Assembly: GCA_052387255.1 (NCBI GenBank)
Contig: JBQTJI010000018.1
Span: forward strand, 1 to 64,000
Reading direction: 5' to 3'
Length of the DNA stretch: 64,000 nt
From: JBBQXK01 sp052387255
GTDB lineage: Bacteria; Pseudomonadota; Alphaproteobacteria; Rhodobacterales; Rhodobacteraceae
Numbering within the stretch: the first letter of the stretch is position 1; every line of letters begins with the position of its first letter. Of this stretch, positions 59,210 through 64,000 are shown piece by piece. The notes beneath the pieces are model-generated. The model was not told the origin of the DNA. It worked only from the letters and a program-made list of their open reading frames with translations, and did no database searches. A program made the position numbers and the translations under genes.

Positions 59210-60187
59210 TCACGGCGGCAGGGTGACGACCACGCTGCCCCGCTTGCGGCCCGTGTCGGCGCGGGCATGGGCGGCGGGCATCTGGGCAAAGGGCAGGACG
59301 CTGTCGATCACCGGGCGGAAGATCCCTGCCGCGGCCAGGTCGGCGAGCCGACGGATGTGTTCGGGCCGCTCTGCCGCCGGGCCGCTGAGCGAACGCCTGG
59401 TCCCCCGTCGCCGCGCCAGCATGTCGCCCAGCCCCCCGGCGATGGCCAGATAGCGCCCGCCCTCGTTCAGGATGCCCAGGCAGTCGGCAAAGCGCGTGGC
59501 GGCCACGCAATCGGCGATGACATCGAAGCGCCGCTCGGACCGGGTGACATCCGCAGACGCATAGTCGATCACCTCCGCCACCCCGAGCGCGCGGACAAGG
59601 TCGACATTGGCCGTGCCGGTCACCCCCGTCACCACCGCCCCGGTGTGGCGGGCCAGTTGCGCCATGGCGCTGCCGACCGCGCCCGAGGCCCCGATCACCA
59701 GCAGGGACGTGCCGGGGCCGACCCCGGCCACGTCAAGGAAATGCAGGGCTGTCGAGCCGCCGAAAGACAGGGCGGCGGCCTGTTCGAAGGTCAGGCTGTC
59801 GGGCTTGCGGGCGATGGCGCCGGTGGCGGGCATCGTGCGGTATTCGGCGTGGCAGCCGAACCTGCCGCCGGGAAAGGCGATGACGGCATCGCCGGGACGG
59901 AACGCCGTGACCCCGGCCCCGACGGCCGCGACGACGCCCGCGCATTCCGTGCCGAGGATCGCCCGCCGTGGTCCGCGAAAGCCCAGCGCCAGCCGCGCCA
60001 TCAGCCGCATCCCCGGCGGCACCCGCAGCGCCCGGACCCGCGCGTCGCCCGAACTGACGGTGGTCGCGTGGATGCGGATCAGCACCTCGCCGGGTCCCGG
60101 TACGGGAACCGGGCGCGCGTCCAGCCGCAGCACCTGCGGCGCGCCGTAGCGGGGGCAGACCCAGGCGGACATCGTGGCGGGCAGCAT
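59210..60187 (-). CDS. Zinc-free MDR family oxidoreductase (quinone oxidoreductase-like)
   Basis: A 325-aa MDR protein with the GroES-like N-terminal domain (PGPGEVLIRIHATTVSSGDARV) and Rossmann domain GASGAVGSAMAQLA for NAD(P)H. The Cys/His pattern of zinc alcohol dehydrogenases is missing, so it is more likely a quinone or enone reductase. ATG 60187 is supported by an upstream AGG; ATG 60172 is a second option. Confidence 0.88.
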   Translation of the reverse strand: MLPATMSAWVCPRYGAPQVLRLDARPVPVPGPGEVLIRIHATTVSSGDARVRALRVPPGMRLMARLALGFRGPRRAILGTECAGVVAAVGAGVTAFRPGDAVIAFPGGRFGCHAEYRTMPATGAIARKPDSLTFEQAAALSFGGSTALHFLDVAGVGPGTSLLVIGASGAVGSAMAQLARHTGAVVTGVTGTANVDLVRALGVAEVIDYASADVTRSERRFDVIADCVAATRFADCLGILNEGGRYLAIAGGLGDMLARRRGTRRSLSGPAAERPEHIRRLADLAAAGIFRPVIDSVLPFAQMPAAHARADTGRKRGSVVVTLPP

Positions 60188-60268
60188 CGGGGGCCTCGCG
60201 TGCAAGCGTCGGGGCCGTGGGGTAGACCGCCGCTGCCGGGGCGGCAAGGTCAGGATTTCCGCACCTGG

Positions 60269-61393
60269 CTATTGCGTCATCTGCCAGACATAGGCCCCGA
60301 CCCCGATCACCACGGCGGCGACGATGACCGCGACGGCGATCTTCCACTTGCTCCACGGGCGTTCGCCCTGGACGCGGCCGGTCTGGCCGTTGACGACGAA
60401 GCGGAAGGTGCGTCCGTCGAACTTGTAGGCCGCCATCCAGATCGGCAGCAGGATGTGCTTGAAGGTTTCGGCGGAATGGGCGGTGTCGACGCTGTCGATC
60501 CGCTGCACGTCGCCGCCGATGTCGCGCATCACGTCATGGCGGATTTGTGACGCCATGATCTCGCGCGCGCTGTTGTGACCGTCGGGCAGGGCGACGGTGT
60601 AGCCCTCGGCGGTGAAGCCGGCCAGGTAATCGGGGGTGTAGGGTTTCAGGGCCGTCAGGTCCCAAGGCTCCAGCCCCTGGGTATAGCCCTGCGGCAGGCT
60701 GGTCGATGCCAGCACCAGCACGTCGTCGAAGGCGCGCGACACCCAGCCCGATCTGCGCGACCAGCGGGTTTTCTGCACCTTTTCCTGGCGTTGCTGCGAC
60801 TTGCCGTTGACGTTCACGGTGACGGTGCGGGTTTCGAAGTAGTGGTCGCCGCGCTGCCCGGCATAGCGGCTGCGGGTGGCCGCGTCGAAGGTCCAGTAGG
60901 GGGTATAGAGGCCGTCGAGCGCGCGGCCGCGCCGGGTGTATTCCACGAGGCCGTTCGGGGCGAACCACAGGCTGCCGAGCCACGCCACCATCGCCGCGCG
61001 CGCCTGGGTTTCGGTCAGCTGGAACGGGACCAGCGCCTGCGGCTTGATCTGGCGGTGGGTGCCGGTGCCGATGACCACGGGGGTCGCGCAGAACGGACAG
61101 GCGGCGGCATGGGCGGCCCCGGTAAACTCGACCACGGCCCCGCAGGCGGGGCATGGCGTGGCGCGGGGTTCCTCCATCTGGCTGGCGGGCAGGCTGTCGT
61201 TCAGCGCGCTTTGCAGGTCAAGCTCGCCCAGGGCCTTGGTGCGGGCGCTCTCGGGGGCCTCGGGAATGGCCTGGACATTGCCGCAACTGGCGCATTTCAG
61301 TTCGGTCGCACCGGGGGCAAAGCGCAGGTCCGCGCCGCAGCTTTCGCAGGGCCAGCGGTGTTCGCCAACGTCCAGGGCGGGGGCGTCGAGCAC
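60269..61393 (-). CDS. Double zinc-ribbon membrane protein (YdjG-like)
   Basis: A 374-aa protein with two N-terminal zinc ribbons, Cys16/19/34/37 and Cys81/84/99/102, a long soluble middle (YTRRGRALDGLYTPYWTFDA and TRSRYAGQRGDHYF), and a C-terminal membrane helix (about 350-370). It is often mis-named as a helicase-like zinc-ribbon protein, and resembles YdjG of Bacillus, which with SPFH protein YdjI recruits the PspA homolog to the membrane. GTG 61393 starts 4 bp after the SPFH gene stop. Probable role: membrane partner in an envelope-stress complex; inference from relatives. Confidence 0.8.
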   Translation of the reverse strand: MLDAPALDVGEHRWPCESCGADLRFAPGATELKCASCGNVQAIPEAPESARTKALGELDLQSALNDSLPASQMEEPRATPCPACGAVVEFTGAAHAAACPFCATPVVIGTGTHRQIKPQALVPFQLTETQARAAMVAWLGSLWFAPNGLVEYTRRGRALDGLYTPYWTFDAATRSRYAGQRGDHYFETRTVTVNVNGKSQQRQEKVQKTRWSRRSGWVSRAFDDVLVLASTSLPQGYTQGLEPWDLTALKPYTPDYLAGFTAEGYTVALPDGHNSAREIMASQIRHDVMRDIGGDVQRIDSVDTAHSAETFKHILLPIWMAAYKFDGRTFRFVVNGQTGRVQGERPWSKWKIAVAVIVAAVVIGVGAYVWQMTQ

Positions 61394-61397
61394 GGGC

Positions 61398-62492
61398 CTA
61401 CACTCCGGGGGGCGGCGGGGGCGGGACCATGGCGAAAAGCTGCGACAGGGCGGTGTCGGCGGCGGGTTTCCAGGCGTCCTGTCCAGGCGTCCAGACCATG
61501 CTGGCGCGGGTCAGCGTGCCCTGGGCGGCCATCTGGCGCAATGTGCCTTCGTCGAAGGGGCCTTGCGTTGCGCCGTTGGCAGCGACGTGCCAGACGGTCG
61601 CCTGGGGGGGCGGTGGCGGCGGGGCGGCGGGTTGCGCGCCCCAGGGGCCGGGCTGGGCCATCTGGTTGGCCATGCCAAAGCCCATGGCCGCGCCCATCCC
61701 GGCGGTCATCGCCCCGCCCATGCCGGTGGCGGGGTTGGCCATCGCCTCGGCCGCGTTGAACTGCATGTACTTGTTCAGGTCGCCGACCACGCCCATCGAG
61801 GTGCGCTTGTCCATCGCGCGTTCGACCTCTTCGGGCAGGCTGATGTTCTCGATGTAGAATTCGGGCAGGGCCAGGCCGTATTCGGCGATCTTGGGGGCGA
61901 TGGCCTTGGTGACGATCGACCCCAGGTCGGAGGTGTTGGCGGCCATGTCGAGGACCGGGATGCCGGACCCCGCCAGCACCTGGGAGACCTGTTGCAGGAT
62001 GACGTTGCGGATCTGGTTCGACACCTCGTCGGACGTGAATTCGCCGTCGGTACCGACGACCTCTTTCATGAACAGGGCCGGATCGGCCACGCGCATCGAG
62101 TAGGTGCCGAAGGCGCGCAGGCGGACCGGGCCGAACTCGGGGTCGCGCACCATGATCGGGTTCTTGGTGCCCCATTTCTGGTCGTTGAAGCGGGTCGTGC
62201 TGACGAAATAGACCTCGGACTTGAAGGGCGACTGGAACCCCATCTTCCAGCTTTGCAGCGTGGTCATGATGGGCATGTTGTTGGTTTCAAGCTCGTAGAG
62301 GCCGGGGCCGAAGATGTCGGCCAGCTGCCCCTCGTGGATGAACACCGCCGCCTGGCCTTCGCGGACGGTCAGCTTGGCCCCGTACTTGATCGCCTGGCCC
62401 CGGCGCTCGAACCGCCAGACCATCGTGTCGCGGGTGTCATCCAGCCAGGCAATGACATCGACGAATTCGCCTTTGAGGAAATCGAAGACCAT
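61398..62492 (-). CDS. SPFH domain protein with C-terminal GYF_2 domain (YdjI-like)
   Basis: A 364-aa protein. The N-terminal half is an SPFH/virion-core-type domain (VREGQAAVFIHEGQLADIFGPG through LPEFYIENISLPEEVERAMD), then an Ala/Gly/Met/Pro-rich linker, and a C-terminal GYF_2 domain (about 298-352, WHVAANGATQGPFDEGTL). YdjI-type proteins form membrane-linked oligomers in PspA-related stress systems. The start at 62492 follows AGGAAC. It is fourth of five genes in the operon. Confidence 0.88.
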   Translation of the reverse strand: MVFDFLKGEFVDVIAWLDDTRDTMVWRFERRGQAIKYGAKLTVREGQAAVFIHEGQLADIFGPGLYELETNNMPIMTTLQSWKMGFQSPFKSEVYFVSTTRFNDQKWGTKNPIMVRDPEFGPVRLRAFGTYSMRVADPALFMKEVVGTDGEFTSDEVSNQIRNVILQQVSQVLAGSGIPVLDMAANTSDLGSIVTKAIAPKIAEYGLALPEFYIENISLPEEVERAMDKRTSMGVVGDLNKYMQFNAAEAMANPATGMGGAMTAGMGAAMGFGMANQMAQPGPWGAQPAAPPPPPPQATVWHVAANGATQGPFDEGTLRQMAAQGTLTRASMVWTPGQDAWKPAADTALSQLFAMVPPPPPPGV

Positions 62493-62502
62493 GGGAGAGT
62501 TC

Positions 62503-62682
62503 CTATTTTTGGGGCTTGGCGGGCTTTATCGCAGAAACTGCCTTGGGGGGTTTGGGAGGTAGCTGGTTGATGGACGAGGCTCCCTGCCCCCTTGCCGTCC
62601 CACTGTCTTGACCAACGACGCCTGTCCATAGTCCGCCGCCGTTCTTCGTGACACGGTAGCCTTCTACAAGCACTTTAGCCAT
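62503..62682 (-). CDS. 59-aa basic/proline-rich small protein between DUF6338 and SPFH genes
   Basis: The frame starts MAKVLVEGYRVTKNGGGLWT and ends in a Pro/Lys-rich tail finishing PAKPQK. GAGGA lies at good distance before ATG 62682. The gene starts 2 bp after the DUF6338 stop and ends 10 bp before the SPFH start, so the operon spacing strongly supports it. No family recognised; small companions of DUF6338 proteins are common. Cytosolic, no membrane helix. Confidence 0.65.
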   Translation of the reverse strand: MAKVLVEGYRVTKNGGGLWTGVVGQDSGTARGQGASSINQLPPKPPKAVSAIKPAKPQK

Positions 62683-62684
62683 TG

Positions 62685-63299
62685 TCAGTCCTCGCTCTGT
62701 TCAAAAAACTCGATTGACCTCGCCCCGGTCAGTGTGACCCATCCCGAACGTTCCGGTACTACCTCGGTCCAGACACCACTCTCATCGACAGCATATAGGC
62801 GTTCGATGAACAGTCCACCATCCGACACGTCGGAACTCGCCATGGAAAATGGCCCGAAATACCCATAGACCTCGCGCCCGTCCTGATAGGCCACAAGAAG
62901 GAAGGTGGGCCCTTTCAGCCGTGCAAAGGCATGCTCATAGGCATGTGACACCGGCTTTGAGAATGGCATGAACAAGCGTCGCAAACCTTCGGGCATGAAT
63001 TTTCGGTTGATGAGCCAGCCGAACAGTGTTCCTGTCAACGCGGGTAGAAGGATCACCTCGGACATCAGTCGCAGCGTTGCAGTATATTGCTGTGCAACCA
63101 GGAGAGGCGGGATCCAGCCTGTCAGGACCAGAAAGATTGCCTGATTGATAAGGCTGAGGATGATCGCCTCGACGATGGACTCCGCCGGAGCGGGCCGTTC
63201 ACCTTGGACAAATCTGGCGCGGACGGACAGGAACACGAACCCCGAAAGCAGATACCTCGCAAAGAATTCAAAGGTATCGGGTGTCAAGAATTGACCCAT
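62685..63299 (-). CDS. DUF6338 family membrane protein
   Basis: A 204-aa protein with three hydrophobic helices in residues 10-105 and a cytoplasmic beta C-terminal domain with VAYQDGREVYGYFGPFSMAS and a final acidic tail, the pattern of DUF6338. Its function is unknown. G+C is lower than neighbours, which suggests transfer into the operon. The start is 1 bp after the DUF2927 stop, so translation is coupled. Confidence 0.75.
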   Translation of the reverse strand: MGQFLTPDTFEFFARYLLSGFVFLSVRARFVQGERPAPAESIVEAIILSLINQAIFLVLTGWIPPLLVAQQYTATLRLMSEVILLPALTGTLFGWLINRKFMPEGLRRLFMPFSKPVSHAYEHAFARLKGPTFLLVAYQDGREVYGYFGPFSMASSDVSDGGLFIERLYAVDESGVWTEVVPERSGWVTLTGARSIEFFEQSED

Positions 63300-63300
63300 C

Positions 63301-64000
63301 CTAGACGCCTCCCCCCGTCATCGCCCGTGCCAGCATCTGCACCACGGGGCGCGCCTGGGCCAGCGACATGCCGGGGCGCAGCGCGGGGTTGTAGAGGATG
63401 CGCAGCATGGCTTCGTCGAGCGGCGTCAGCAGGGCGAATTCCTGGTCGTCGTTGAAGATCGAGGGGCGGGCGCGGGGGCTGTCGTTGGGCAGGCCCAACC
63501 CTTGCGCGATTTCCTCGTGCAGGCAGGCCAGGCTCATCAGGTCGGTATGTTCCGACCGGATCACCGCGAGGGCGCGCATGTAGACGCCCGAGCGCGCCTC
63601 GGACAGGACGCTGACCTGGCAATAGGTCGAGGGCGGCATCGCGGTGAAGGCGCGGATCTCGTCGGCCTGGAAGCCCGGCATGACGGCGGCGATCTCGGGG
63701 CCAAGGGCCTGCCGTTCATCCTCGGACACGATGTAGACAAAGAAGTTGGGGGCGCTGTCGGACAGCCGGATCGGATGGCCGGTGATCCCTGCCAGCCGGG
63801 CGAGGTAGGACCCCACGCGCGCCCGTTCGGTCGCCCGCCTTTCCGCCGGAACCGAGGCCCCGAAGCGCAGCGCGACGCGGACCGGCCCCTGCCAGCGGCG
63901 CAGGATGCTTTCGGTTTCCTGCGCCACATAGCCGCCGGGACCGGCCTGGAATTCGTCGTAAAGCGCCACGCGCAGGAACGCCTCGGCCAGCATGCTGTCG
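63301..64000 (-). CDS. DUF2927 protein, 5' end beyond the window
   Basis: About 233 residues are visible, and the frame stays open to the right edge. The domain includes LACLHEEIAQGLGLPNDSPR, a metallopeptidase-like His-Glu-Glu segment without the full HExxH pattern, and FALLTPLDEAMLRILYNPALR. DUF2927 proteins are exported proteins of alphaproteobacteria; the signal peptide should lie beyond 64000. It is the first visible gene of the operon that continues with DUF6338 and the SPFH protein. Confidence 0.82.
   Translation of the reverse strand, partial: DSMLAEAFLRVALYDEFQAGPGGYVAQETESILRRWQGPVRVALRFGASVPAERRATERARVGSYLARLAGITGHPIRLSDSAPNFFVYIVSEDERQALGPEIAAVMPGFQADEIRAFTAMPPSTYCQVSVLSEARSGVYMRALAVIRSEHTDLMSLACLHEEIAQGLGLPNDSPRARPSIFNDDQEFALLTPLDEAMLRILYNPALRPGMSLAQARPVVQMLARAMTGGGV

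Overview
The window is very G+C-rich, gene-dense DNA, with G or C at most third codon positions. It carries a GapR-type (DUF2312) nucleoid protein, a class I lysyl-tRNA synthetase, a short RNase G next to infA, maf and yacG, a DUF2927 protein and ScfR- and IclR-type metabolic regulators. Together these point to a chromosomal segment of an alphaproteobacterium, most likely Rhodobacterales (Rhodobacteraceae/Paracoccaceae). No plasmid, prophage, insertion sequence or CRISPR array was seen.

Layout. 0.1-8 kb is a catabolic region: a Bug/TctC solute-binding protein divergent from an IclR regulator and a class III aminotransferase, then cytochrome P450, glutamine-synthetase-like enzyme and [2Fe-2S] ferredoxin in one operon, divergent from a class I glutamine amidotransferase and ending at a GntR regulator. 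This set fits breakdown of an amine through a gamma-glutamylated intermediate. 8-11 kb is a T7-lysozyme-type amidase, the infA-maf-rng-yacG operon and tRNA-Phe. 11-15.3 kb is an envelope/polyamine module: SpeD facing an operon of two zinc-finger DUF4178 proteins, a 53-aa membrane peptide, a DUF350 protein and a membrane-fused spermidine synthase. 15.5-22.9 kb holds exported and transport genes, a TerB-like protein and lysK.

23-31.8 kb is reductive pyrimidine catabolism (N-carbamoyl amidohydrolase, dihydropyrimidinase) with an ABC importer, preceded by a RutR-like operator. Two genes of clearly lower G+C, a SWIM zinc-finger protein and an HNH nuclease, sit inside this operon, each overlapping the stop codon of the gene before it. 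32-36.8 kb is a probable short-chain fatty acid sensing set: ScfR regulator, single-domain response regulator, small membrane protein and a kinase whose sensor is a sodium/solute symporter. 36.9-47.9 kb contains a membrane-anchored trypsin-like protease, a FliM/SpoA-like protein, a sulfide-detoxification operon (DUF442, two YeeE/YedE proteins, metallo-beta-lactamase-fold enzyme), a divergent FadJ-like protein, gapR and an iron-type ABC permease. 48-60.2 kb is tRNA-Thr, tRNA-Arg and mixed metabolic genes (enolase-superfamily enzyme, serine/threonine dehydratase, hydrolases, ABC exporter, acyl-CoA synthetase, dtd, sugar kinase, purC, MDR oxidoreductase). 60.3-64 kb is a tight five-gene operon: DUF2927, DUF6338, a 59-aa protein, an SPFH/GYF protein and a double zinc-ribbon membrane protein.

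Two blocks, 11-15 kb and 60-64 kb, carry protein families known from PspA-type envelope-stress neighbourhoods and are the best candidates for a poorly described system. Intergenic spaces also carry dispersed repeats (three families), a perfect 26-bp inverted repeat and several regularly spaced operator-like arrays. All calls come from reading sequence and translations; no database search was run.
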